Below the pieces are notes generated by a model that was given only the letters and a program-made list of their open reading frames with translations, was not told the DNA's origin and ran no database searches. Below, one piece after another: positions 33,626 through 41,771 of a stretch of 43,489 nucleotides of DNA. Position 1 is the first letter of the stretch. Every line of letters starts with the position of its first letter. This DNA is from Lentilactobacillus hilgardii DSM 20176 = ATCC 8290 (lineage in GTDB: Bacteria > Bacillota > Bacilli > Lactobacillales > Lactobacillaceae), in assembly GCF_000159315.1 (NCBI RefSeq), contig NZ_GG669992.1, forward strand, positions 240,368-283,856, read 5' to 3'. Made by a program: the position numbers and the translations under genes.

Positions 33626-34207
33626 ATGCAAACGGCAATCGATATTTTCAATGCTATCCAACGTGATCCGCAAAATAAGATTTATACTGACAAGGGTGTG
33701 TTTCCGCTTTATCATATTGAGTCAAACGCCAAGATCCTTATTATTAGTCAGGCACCAAGTCGGAAAGCACAGGAATCGATGGTCTTTTGGAATGATCCAA
33801 GCGGCGATCGGTTACGTGACTGGATGGGGATTGATAAGGATCGGTTTTATCATTCAGGTAAAATTGCCGTGATGCCTTTGGATTTTTACTATCCAGGTAA
33901 GGGAATACATGGTGATTTGCCACCCAGAAAAGGGTTTGCGGATAAATGGCATCAACCCTTATTATCTTTGATGCCACACGTCCAGTTAAAATTGTTAATT
34001 GGTCAGTATGCGCAAAAGTACTATCTTCAAAAAAATCGACAAAAAAATTTAACAGAAACCGTTCGCTGTTTTGAAGATTATTTACCGGAGTATTTTCCAT
34101 TGGTGCATCCCTCACCTTTAAACTATGGGTGGATGAAACAGCATCCCTGGTTTATAAAAGAAGTCGTGCCGGAATTGCAAATTCGAGTTAAGAAATTGAT
34201 GAATTAA
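33626..34207 (+). CDS. Uracil-DNA glycosylase family protein
   Basis: The 193 aa protein has the uracil-DNA-glycosylase-like fold. Motif 1 region ILIISQAPSRKAQESMVFWN lies near residues 35-54 and the C-terminal motif VHPSPLNYGW near 158 matches the H-P-S loop of the superfamily. MPLDFYYPGKG and PHVQLKLLIGQYA are the intervening strands. It belongs to a divergent family, often annotated only as UDG-family; the base it removes is not known. It starts 24 bases after rlmH and is probably cotranscribed. Confidence 0.75.
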   Translation: MQTAIDIFNAIQRDPQNKIYTDKGVFPLYHIESNAKILIISQAPSRKAQESMVFWNDPSGDRLRDWMGIDKDRFYHSGKIAVMPLDFYYPGKGIHGDLPPRKGFADKWHQPLLSLMPHVQLKLLIGQYAQKYYLQKNRQKNLTETVRCFEDYLPEYFPLVHPSPLNYGWMKQHPWFIKEVVPELQIRVKKLMN

Positions 34208-34320
34208 CCGGTTTATTATAGTGTTAAACAGGGATGCCATAATGTATAACTTGATTCTTTTGATTATTAAATTGCGATTACGCTGTTTAGCCGGTTTAAC
34301 ATGAACACTTAATAATCAAC

Positions 34321-34349
34321 TTGCTTTTCTTCACCATTTAAGTAATAAT
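34321..34349 (+). promoter_or_regulatory. Candidate promoter of the first TPP riboswitch transcript
   Basis: TTGCTT (34321-34326) and TAATAAT (34343-34349) with 16-17 bases between. It starts transcription about 20 bases before the aptamer. Confidence 0.45.
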
Positions 34350-34371
34350 TAAGATGTCAAAATCGAATATT

Positions 34372-34440
34372 GTCTGGGGTGCCTTTTTGGCTGAGAAATA
34401 CCCATTGAACCTGATGCAGTTCGTACTGTCGGAGGAAGAC
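34372..34440 (+). promoter_or_regulatory. TPP riboswitch (THI element) controlling ykoE
   Basis: P1 is GTCT/AGAC at the two ends. The conserved core GGCTGAGAAATACCC (34389-34403) and GAACCTGATGCAGTT (34407-34421) are clear, with GGAGGAAGAC closing. GGAGGA (34431-34436) can pair with TCCTCT (34489-34494) in the terminator arm, a plausible antiterminator. TPP binding would favour termination. Confidence 0.93.
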
Positions 34441-34483
34441 AACAAGCAATTACCTATCTCGTGCACAGTTAACTATGTAGGTA

Positions 34484-34524
34484 AAAACTCCTCTCTCTGT
34501 AATTTCAGGGAAAGGAGTTTTTTT
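34484..34524 (+). terminator. Regulated terminator of the ykoE riboswitch
   Basis: AAAACTCCT (34484-34492) pairs with AGGAGTTTT (34513-34521), followed by more T. It is the off-state hairpin of the upstream aptamer. Confidence 0.82.
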
Positions 34525-34593
34525 GTTGTTTCACAGATAATTCCCTTTTGAATACTTTAGATGTTGATCATCATATGGAAAGGAAGAAATATT

Positions 34594-35148
34594 GTGAAAA
34601 AGAAATTTCATTTGCAGGATGTTATTTTGATCGCATTAATTGCGATTGCGTTTGGTGCTATTTTTGTTGGAACGGACTGGATATATAATGCTTTATATCT
34701 GGTAATCGGGCCCTTTGCCAATGAAGCTTTATTTGGGCTTTGGATCATGGCTGGACCGTTGACGATGTATTTAGTACGGGTTCCCGGTTCCGCGATTATC
34801 GGTGAAACCTTGGGAGCTGCCGCTGAGGTTTTATTTGGAGGCACGTTTGGTGCTGCAGCGCTAATTTCCGGGATTGTTCAAGGCTTTGGCAGTGAGTTGG
34901 GCTTTACCTTTTTACGCTATCGCAATTGGGGATGGGCAAGTCTTCTGACATCTTCCATTACGACAACCGTTGTGGCTTTTGGCTACGAGCTGTTTAGGTT
35001 AGGCTATGTTAAATATTCGGTTCCGATGATTATTGCATTATTTACTGTTCGTTTGATCTCTGATATTGTTTTTGGTGCGGTTTTGGTCAAAATGATTTTC
35101 TCACTTGTTGAGCGATCATCAGTCCTGCATTTTAACGTTTCAAAGTAA
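34594..35148 (+). CDS. ykoE: YkoE-type ECF transporter substrate-binding component
   Basis: Integral membrane S component of an energy-coupling-factor transporter, proposed to take up thiamine precursors such as hydroxymethylpyrimidine. GTG 34594 has AAGGAAG 7 bases upstream and is preferred over ATG 34561, which lacks a site. This gives 184 aa with five or six TM helices (DVILIALIAIAFGAIFVG, ALFGLWIMAGPLTMYLVR, GGTFGAAALISGIVQGFGSE and later). The TPP riboswitch supports the role. The partner ATPase and T component (YkoCD in Bacillus) are not adjacent, so it probably shares them with other ECF systems. Confidence 0.85.
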   Translation: MKKKFHLQDVILIALIAIAFGAIFVGTDWIYNALYLVIGPFANEALFGLWIMAGPLTMYLVRVPGSAIIGETLGAAAEVLFGGTFGAAALISGIVQGFGSELGFTFLRYRNWGWASLLTSSITTTVVAFGYELFRLGYVKYSVPMIIALFTVRLISDIVFGAVLVKMIFSLVERSSVLHFNVSK

Positions 35149-35163
35149 AAGCTTAATAAAGAT

Positions 35164-35233
35164 GTCTGGGGTGCTTTTATAGCTGAGATGATACCCATTG
35201 AACCTGATACAGTTTGAACTGTCGAAGGGAGAC
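35164..35233 (+). promoter_or_regulatory. Second TPP riboswitch, controlling the amidohydrolase-NCS1 operon
   Basis: GTCT (35164-35167) pairs with AGAC (35230-35233). AGCTGAGATGATACCC and GAACCTGATACAGTT are the conserved cores. It starts 16 bases after the ykoE stop, so the operons are separately controlled, or this acts on readthrough transcripts. Confidence 0.93.
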
Positions 35234-35265
35234 TAAGCCGGTTATTCTGAATAAGAAGCCGTTTG

Positions 35266-35302
35266 ATCTTTTCTTCGACTGTTTTGAAGGAAGGATTTTT
35301 TT
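35266..35302 (+). terminator. Expression platform: terminator overlapping the ribosome binding site
   Basis: ATCTTTTCTTC (35266-35276) pairs with GAAGGAAGGAT (35286-35296) including two G-U pairs. The right arm is the ribosome binding site, and seven T lead straight to ATG 35303. GTCGAAG (35221-35227, inside the aptamer) is perfectly complementary to CTTCGAC (35273-35279), giving a mutually exclusive antiterminator. TPP would thus both terminate and hide the start site. Confidence 0.8.
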
Positions 35303-36688
35303 ATGGAATATTCGTTAGTCATTACAAATGGTCATATTGTGACACCAACTAAAGTTGTAAACGCTGATTTAGCGATCAAGGGCGGAAAAATTGCCGCCAT
35401 CGGAAGTGGTTTGGCCGATCAAGCGGATAAAGTAATCGATGCCAATGGCCAAATCGTGTTACCGGGGATGATTGATTCACACGTTCACATTAATGAACCC
35501 GGAAGAAGTGACTGGGAGAACTATCATACCGGTTCACAAGCATTAGCGGCCGGTGGGACGACCACAATGTTGGTTATGCCTTTGAATGCCTTACCAGCTC
35601 GGACCACAGGGCAAGAATTTAAACGACAAAAAGAAATTGCCGAGCATAAATCCTATGTCGATTTTGGATTATATGGCGGCCTGGTTCCGGGGAATCTGAC
35701 TGAAATTCAGAAAATGGCAGACGAAGGTGCAATGGGTTTTAAAGCATTTATGGCAACGACTGGATCAGATCTTCCCGGAGATTTTAAAAACGTTGATGAT
35801 TATCAGTTACTAAAAGGGATGCAGGCTATTGGTAAAACGGGATTGCCTATCCTAGTACACGCTGAAAATGCATCCATTACTGATGGTTTAACTGCTGAGA
35901 AGATTGCCGAGGGGAAAACAGACATTCAGGAATACGTCGATTCAAGACCACCATTTGTTGAAGTCGAAGCAGTTCGTCGAGCCATTTATCTTGCCAAACA
36001 GACTAATGTTCATTTGCACTTTGTCCATTTGTCTACACCTAAATCCGTTGATCAAGTGACCCAGGCTCGACAGAACGGGCAGAATGTGACGTGTGAAACT
36101 TGTCCACATTACCTGATATTGGATTGTAATCAATTTGAAAAAATTGGACCGTTGGCTAAATGTTCACCGACACTGAGAGATCCTGAAATTGTTAAAGGAC
36201 TTTGGAAGAAAGTGTTTGCGGGCCAAGTTGATACAATTGGTTCCGATCATTCGCTGGCACCAATGTCGATGAAAGAAAGTCCAGATCATAATATTTTTGA
36301 TATTTGGGGTGGTGTGAGCGGCTGTCAAAATAATGTCGATTTGCTTTATGATGAAGCAGTTAAGAAACGGGGATTGCCTGTTACAGATCTCGTGAAACTC
36401 ACTGCCGAAACGCCAGCAACATTATTTGGAATTGCCAATAAGGGAAAGTTGCAGGTTGGCTATGATGCTGATATCACGCTTTTAGATCCTAATCAAAGCT
36501 ATGTTTTGAAAACAAAAGATTTGTATTATGAAAACAAAATTAGTGCTTATACTGGTTTTAAAATTAACGATCGAGTCACAATGACCATCCTTCGGGGCCA
36601 GATTATTTACACTTTGAAACAAGGCTTTGTGGGGCAACCAACCGGCAGGTTTTTAACAAAACAACGTGCTGGAGTTGAGTCATTATGA
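35303..36688 (+). CDS. Allantoinase-like cyclic amidohydrolase
   Basis: Amidohydrolase-superfamily enzyme of the allantoinase/dihydropyrimidinase type, 461 aa. All metal-site motifs are present: DSHVHINEPGRSDWE (His about 60 and 62), carboxylated Lys in GAMGFKAFMATTG near 147, His in LVHAENASI near 187, FVHLSTPKS near 243 and Asp in IGSDHSLAP near 315. The sequence best fits allantoinase (AllB). The TPP riboswitch and NCS1 partner make a role in thiamine or pyrimidine salvage equally plausible. It ends overlapping the next start (ATGA). Confidence 0.82.
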   Translation: MEYSLVITNGHIVTPTKVVNADLAIKGGKIAAIGSGLADQADKVIDANGQIVLPGMIDSHVHINEPGRSDWENYHTGSQALAAGGTTTMLVMPLNALPARTTGQEFKRQKEIAEHKSYVDFGLYGGLVPGNLTEIQKMADEGAMGFKAFMATTGSDLPGDFKNVDDYQLLKGMQAIGKTGLPILVHAENASITDGLTAEKIAEGKTDIQEYVDSRPPFVEVEAVRRAIYLAKQTNVHLHFVHLSTPKSVDQVTQARQNGQNVTCETCPHYLILDCNQFEKIGPLAKCSPTLRDPEIVKGLWKKVFAGQVDTIGSDHSLAPMSMKESPDHNIFDIWGGVSGCQNNVDLLYDEAVKKRGLPVTDLVKLTAETPATLFGIANKGKLQVGYDADITLLDPNQSYVLKTKDLYYENKISAYTGFKINDRVTMTILRGQIIYTLKQGFVGQPTGRFLTKQRAGVESL

Positions 36689-38007
36689 ACACATCAAAGT
36701 CGCTTTCAATTTCACCCGATTTAAAGCCTCGAACCCAATCTGATAGACATATTGGTCAACTTTCGTATATGGCAATGTGGCTGGGGGACGGGTTTAATAT
36801 TGGTAACGTCACTTTAGGTTCATCGATTGTTGTAGCTGGTGTTGCAACGATGAATCTACTACAAACGATTCTTGCTACAGGAATGGCGATCGCAATTATC
36901 ACCATTATTTTTGTACTGAACGATCATTTTGGATACTATACCGGTTCGCCATATGTGATACAGTTACGAATGACATTTGGCATTTTAGGATCAAAATTAG
37001 CCAGTTTATTAAGAGGGATTCCCGCAATTGTATGGTATGGGTTTCAGAGTTGGACCGGTGGGTTAGCATTAAATCAAATTTTTAAAATTACTAGTGGTTA
37101 TGATAATCCTGCTACATTTTTTGTGGCGTTATTAGTTGTGCAGACTTTAATTTCCATACGAGGGTTTAAGTCAATCAAGGTTGTTGCAACCTGGATCTCT
37201 TTAGTCATGGCTGTTTTATTGATCGGAATGCTAATTTATTTAGTTACTCAGAGGACAGCAGCTTTTTCCAATCGGATGATTAACGTCAAAGGCACTTGGG
37301 GCCCAACTTTTTGGGGATTCGTAGTTGCATTTTTAGGAAATTATACGGCTGTGTTTGAGTCTGCGGCTGACTATTCACGAGAATTACAAGCGGGTTTGTC
37401 AAACAAGCGCCGGGCAGCACTTTATTTTCTGCCAATTTTTATTGCTTATGGCATTACAGTTTTAACCGGAGCATTATTGGCTGTTGTAACCGGTATTTCA
37501 AGCCCGGTTCATGCAATGGCGCATCTATTTAACAATAATCTGGTTACCGTTGTGGTGTCTGCATTCATTGTTTTAGGAACAATTACGATAAATTTGGTTG
37601 CAAATATTATTCCGCCGACTTATGTATTAAATTCATGGTTTAATTTGTCGGAGCGTAAATCGTTAATTATTGTGGCACTATTAGCTAGTTTGAGTTTCCC
37701 TTGGTTATTGGTTCAAGATAGCTCCTCTACAGGATTGACTATTTTTATTAAAACGTATTCTGCGTTTCTGGGTCCAATGACGGCAATTATTTTGAACGAG
37801 TATTATGTCAAACGACGTAAAAGGGTTGATGTGGCTGATTTATATAATAATCAAAAGGTAAAGGCCTCAATCCAGCCTATTATCGCACTGTTTGTTGGAG
37901 CAGCTCTGGCATTGATGGGAGTGAATCTTAGTTGGCCGATTGGGTTCATGATGTCATGGTTACTATTATGGCTATTAGGATATGATAAGACACGAACACA
38001 GGTGTGA
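36685..38007 (+). CDS. NCS1-family nucleobase/allantoin/thiamine-precursor permease
   Basis: A 440 aa transporter of the NCS1 family (cytosine/purine/allantoin/thiamine), about 12 TM helices. Typical blocks are LSYMAMWLGDGFNIGNVTLG in TM1 and IVWYGFQSWTGGLALNQIF in TM3, which form the substrate site. It is translationally coupled to the amidohydrolase (ATGA overlap) under the same TPP riboswitch, which suggests it imports that enzyme's substrate or a thiamine precursor, as CytX-type NCS1 proteins do. Substrate is not determinable from sequence alone. Confidence 0.87.
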   Translation: MNTSKSLSISPDLKPRTQSDRHIGQLSYMAMWLGDGFNIGNVTLGSSIVVAGVATMNLLQTILATGMAIAIITIIFVLNDHFGYYTGSPYVIQLRMTFGILGSKLASLLRGIPAIVWYGFQSWTGGLALNQIFKITSGYDNPATFFVALLVVQTLISIRGFKSIKVVATWISLVMAVLLIGMLIYLVTQRTAAFSNRMINVKGTWGPTFWGFVVAFLGNYTAVFESAADYSRELQAGLSNKRRAALYFLPIFIAYGITVLTGALLAVVTGISSPVHAMAHLFNNNLVTVVVSAFIVLGTITINLVANIIPPTYVLNSWFNLSERKSLIIVALLASLSFPWLLVQDSSSTGLTIFIKTYSAFLGPMTAIILNEYYVKRRKRVDVADLYNNQKVKASIQPIIALFVGAALALMGVNLSWPIGFMMSWLLLWLLGYDKTRTQV

Positions 38008-38014
38008 GACTTCG

Positions 38015-38052
38015 AAAAAGGTTGGACAAAAATTATTTTTGCCCAACCTTTT
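38015..38052 (+). terminator. Terminator after the NCS1 permease
   Basis: AAAAGGTTGG (38016-38025) pairs with CCAACCTTTT (38043-38052), with further pairing CAAAAA/TTTTTG inside. Symmetric runs let it serve both this operon and the convergent membrane gene. Confidence 0.85.
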
Positions 38053-38089
38053 ATAGATGATGTGATGTATTGTTTATCTGGGATATAAG

Positions 38090-38743
38090 TTAAGAGCCAT
38101 TTTTAGATGGTGTTTGGTTCAGCGTTTTAAAATTATGCTTAAGACCCGGCCAAATATATTTATCTGCAGTTTGAATGATTAAGCCGTTAAAAAGTATTGA
38201 AAAAATTGTGCCAATATTAACTGCGTACAAATTCTTTGTGACAGCAAATGAAATAATTATTGCGGCAATAGGAGGCACAAAGTCGAGCAATTGAGCTGCA
38301 ACCGCACTTTTACGTAAATAAAAGAATCTCAAGATGTTAGTGGTATCGTCATTTGGATGCATAAGAATGTTTGCTCGTTGATACAGTGAAATAGCTGTGC
38401 AGAAGAATACAATTCCCAGACATGATAAAACGGCCCGAATCACAATTGGCAGAGTCCCGATTCCAAGTGAATTAAGTAGGTTAACAAAGAGGCTTACAAA
38501 ATAACTAAAAAAACAAACATAAGCGATTTCACCAATAAATCGTGGCCAATCCCAGTATTTGATTAGAATCTGGTTTGTGACTGTATTAAGAAATCCAATA
38601 ATGAATAGCAGGACCCCGACATTTACGTTGAACCAATGGCTGTAGTTAACCGCAGAAGCAGTCCAGACCGCACTTCCCATGTTTGCTGAAATAGTTAGTG
38701 CGTTTCCGAAAGCGTTTAATATAAGACCTGATATGAGACCCAT
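38090..38743 (-). CDS. YczE-like membrane protein
   Basis: A membrane protein of the YczE/YyaS type with five or more TM helices (ISGLILNAFGNALTISANMG, NVGVLLFIIGFLNTVTNQIL and others), function unknown. From ATG 38743 it is 217 aa. The frame is open upstream (KNSLKQRWMGLISG would be a typical N-terminus). The strong GGGGG (38778-38782) sits 7 bases before codon ATC 38770-38768, where a start would be expected. So either the start is a rare non-AUG codon, or the normal ATG has mutated. No neighbour on the same strand. Confidence 0.78.
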   Translation of the reverse strand: MGLISGLILNAFGNALTISANMGSAVWTASAVNYSHWFNVNVGVLLFIIGFLNTVTNQILIKYWDWPRFIGEIAYVCFFSYFVSLFVNLLNSLGIGTLPIVIRAVLSCLGIVFFCTAISLYQRANILMHPNDDTTNILRFFYLRKSAVAAQLLDFVPPIAAIIISFAVTKNLYAVNIGTIFSILFNGLIIQTADKYIWPGLKHNFKTLNQTPSKNGS

Positions 38744-38885
38744 CCAGCGTTGCTTGAGTGAATTTTTGATAGTAATGCCCCCTTAACACCATTAGTGTAT
38801 CATAGTTATTTATATTGAATCATGAAAATAATTGAAAATCAGAATTGTGCTCTTTCATCATTTTTGATATACTTTCTTTAATTAA

Positions 38886-38942
38886 TATGGCGATGACGTT
38901 CGCCTATACTCGTTTAATAAAAGAGTTGATGACGTCTACCTT
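38886..38942 (+). promoter_or_regulatory. Fluoride riboswitch
   Basis: GGCGATGACGTTCGCC (38889-38904) and AGTTGATGACGTCTACC (38924-38940) match the crcB-motif core (first hairpin, then GATGACG-CTACC). It is followed by a terminator and crcB, the classical arrangement. Fluoride binding would prevent termination. Confidence 0.95.
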
Positions 38943-38966
38943 TATTTGGAAAGGTAGGCGTTTTTT
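38936..38966 (+). terminator. Regulated terminator of the fluoride riboswitch
   Basis: CTACCTTT (38936-38943) pairs with AAAGGTAG (38950-38957), then GCG and six T. The left arm overlaps the aptamer's conserved CTACC, so binding and termination exclude each other. Confidence 0.88.
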
Positions 38967-38986
38967 CGTCGAGAGGAGGAAAGATC

Positions 38987-39388
38987 ATGAAAGTGGATTG
39001 GTATAGAATAGGGCAATTTTCTTCGGTTTTTATTGGTGGCATGATTGGAGGGGTTGCCAGATATGAGGTTGGTAACTGGTTAAGCGCGAATACATTTGCA
39101 GGGACAACTTTTGTGAATGTTGTCGGGTGTTTCTTTTTGACAGTCACCATTTATGGGTTGGACTTAGTGATTGATCTTCCAGAATGGATAATCTTAGGAT
39201 TTGGAACGGGGGTTATAGGAGCGTTTACGACCTTTTCAACTTTTGCACTGTTGTTTGCTCAAAATATTCAGCAACAACCTATTGAAACATTATGGTTTTT
39301 AGCGATTAATTTGATTGGTGGTTTTATAACAGCCATTCTCGGTTATTTGACAGCACGGCTAATGGATCGAGGTAAAAAGATATGGTAA
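38987..39388 (+). CDS. crcB1: Fluoride channel CrcB/FluC, first subunit
   Basis: Small four-helix fluoride exporter, 133 aa. Conserved motifs: GGMIGGVARYEVGN near residue 18, NVVGCFFLT near 43 and GVIGAFTTFSTFA near 80 (the Phe-box/TTFSTF). The strong ribosome binding site GAGAGGAGG precedes ATG. It overlaps crcB2 by 7 bases. Paired genes in Firmicutes usually form a heterodimeric dual-topology channel. Confidence 0.93.
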   Translation: MKVDWYRIGQFSSVFIGGMIGGVARYEVGNWLSANTFAGTTFVNVVGCFFLTVTIYGLDLVIDLPEWIILGFGTGVIGAFTTFSTFALLFAQNIQQQPIETLWFLAINLIGGFITAILGYLTARLMDRGKKIW

Positions 39389-39741
39389 TTGTATGGGTGG
39401 CACTGGGTGCTGGAATTGGTGCAATAGTACGATACTTGATTACAATAATTGGTAAACACTATTGGCCAAAATTACCTCTTGCGACATTGATCATTAATGT
39501 AGTCGGGGCTGTGATTGCCGGCTTCTTGGGTGGTATTCAAATTTCGGGAACCGGTTCATTATTCTTGTTAACGGGGATCTGTGGTGGTTTCACAACTTTC
39601 TCGACGTTTACAACCGATACATTTGTTTTATTACGAAATAGGCGCTGGCTGACTGTGTGCGCGTATTACTTTGGGACGATTGGACTTGGCTTTTTAGCCG
39701 TTTACTTGGGATTGTGGTTGGGCCAGCTTATGGTCTCTTAG
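39382..39741 (+). CDS. crcB2: Fluoride channel CrcB/FluC, second subunit
   Basis: A 119 aa partner of the preceding gene, with ALGAGIGAIVRYLI near residue 5, LIINVVGAVIAGFL near 35 and GICGGFTTFSTFTTDTF near 70. The antiparallel pair exports cytoplasmic F-. Translation is coupled to crcB1 by overlap, and both are under the fluoride riboswitch. Confidence 0.93.
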   Translation: MVIVWVALGAGIGAIVRYLITIIGKHYWPKLPLATLIINVVGAVIAGFLGGIQISGTGSLFLLTGICGGFTTFSTFTTDTFVLLRNRRWLTVCAYYFGTIGLGFLAVYLGLWLGQLMVS

Positions 39742-39795
39742 GGCTTTCACTTAAAGTGCGTTAAAATAAATAAGTTACGTTTGTAGGTCGTATAT

Positions 39796-40659
39796 TTGAA
39801 AGGAACGATTTTAATTACATCTAAACAATTAGTGATTTTAAAAAATGGCAGCTTGATTATACTTGGCGCTTTTATATACGCAATTGCAATTAATGATTTT
39901 CTGATCCCGCATCAAATTGGTGAGGGCGGTGTGACAGGATTAACGACGATTGGTTACTATGCATTACATATACCACCATTTTTGACTAATTTGTTTTTAA
40001 ACGGTTTCCTGCTTGTAATCGGGTTTCGATTTCTGGATCAAAAAACGGTCTGGTATTCACTGTGGGCTGTATTATGGATTTCGATCTTTTTGAAATTACC
40101 AAGATTATTGCAATATCATACATCACAAACAATTATTCCGGCAGTCGCTGGCGGTGTCTTAATGGGGGTTGCCATGGGGATTATTTTTCGCGGCGAAGGC
40201 ACAATTGCCGGCAGTACTATTTTGGCAAAAATTATGAATCGTTATTTTGGTATGATGACCGGGACTGCAATGCTACTGTTTGATTTAATTGTCGCAATTC
40301 CCTCCGGCTTCGTTATTGGATTACAAAATATGATCTTAACGGTCATTGAACTATATGTAAGCGCAGTTGTCCTAAATAACCTTCTATCCCGATTCGGGGC
40401 TAAAAAATCGGTCACGATTATAACGAATCAAACTGACAGAGTAACAGCTATCCTGTCGGAAAGGCTCAAACAGGGTATTACCCTTGTTGATGCGAAGGGA
40501 TATTATCATCAAGAAAAACGGTCAATGATTTATATCATTTGTACAAAATCCCAATTAGCTGAAATCGTACCTTTGATCTCTGAAATTGATCCAAAAGCTT
40601 TTGTTGTAGTTGAGGATGTTCATAGTGTGAACGGCAAATTATTGGATAAAATCTTGTAG
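39796..40659 (+). CDS. YitT family membrane protein (DUF2179)
   Basis: A 287 aa protein with five to six TM helices in the N-terminal 190 residues (LIILGAFIYAIAINDFLIP, then GEGGVTGLTTIGYY) and a C-terminal cytosolic DUF2179 domain (about 205-285; VTIITNQTDRVTAILSERL, MIYIICTKSQLAEIVPLI). The function of the family is unknown. TTG 39796 is the longest start with only a weak AGG upstream; AAAGGAA lies just inside the frame and might serve a rare downstream start, so the exact N-terminus is uncertain. Confidence 0.85.
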   Translation: MKGTILITSKQLVILKNGSLIILGAFIYAIAINDFLIPHQIGEGGVTGLTTIGYYALHIPPFLTNLFLNGFLLVIGFRFLDQKTVWYSLWAVLWISIFLKLPRLLQYHTSQTIIPAVAGGVLMGVAMGIIFRGEGTIAGSTILAKIMNRYFGMMTGTAMLLFDLIVAIPSGFVIGLQNMILTVIELYVSAVVLNNLLSRFGAKKSVTIITNQTDRVTAILSERLKQGITLVDAKGYYHQEKRSMIYIICTKSQLAEIVPLISEIDPKAFVVVEDVHSVNGKLLDKIL

Positions 40660-40674
40660 ATTGGGCATTATAAA

Positions 40675-40690
40675 TGTTTCACGTGTAACA
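40675..40690. promoter_or_regulatory. parS-like centromere site after the YitT gene
   Basis: TGTTTCACGTGTAACA matches the ParB site TGTTTCACGTGAAACA at 15 of 16 bases, including the central CACGTG. Together with 3647-3662 it marks the origin-proximal domain. ParB binding is inferred. Confidence 0.8.
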
Positions 40691-40733
40691 TTTAAGCTAA
40701 TGACGATAAAATTAATGTAGACCATTGTAAAAT

Positions 40734-40783
40734 AAAACGCGTGATAGGAAGTATATCCATGACTTCTTACCACACGTTTTTTA
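40734..40783. terminator. Bidirectional terminator between YitT gene and dehydrogenase remnant
   Basis: AAAACGCGTG (40734-40743) pairs with CACACGTTTT (40771-40780) with one mismatch; an inner GGAAGT/ACTTC stem extends it. A-run and T-run flank it, so it serves both convergent units. Confidence 0.78.
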
Positions 40784-40818
40784 TTAATTTTTAAAGCTTG
40801 CTTTTGTTTCCCCTAATT

Positions 40819-41555
<737 letters not shown>

Positions 41556-41715
41556 AAGTCATTTCCCCTTTCATAAGTTCAAAGTGAAGAAGCAATTATC
41601 TATACTTTAAGTATAACGCTATGTGAAAAAAATAACAGCATAAATCAGTTATTTTTGTTTGCGCTTACAAGTGTTGAAAAACATTGGTTTAATTCGTGAA
41701 TGAAAGGTCTTTATT

Positions 41716-41724
41716 TGATATAAT
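41716..41724 (+). promoter_or_regulatory. Extended -10 promoter of the aldo/keto reductase
   Basis: TGATATAAT (TG at 41716-41717, TATAAT at 41719-41724), 48 bases before the start. No clear -35. Confidence 0.6.
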
Positions 41725-41771
41725 GTTAGTAGTATTTGTTCTGAAATTCACAATCAGTATGGAGGTAAATG

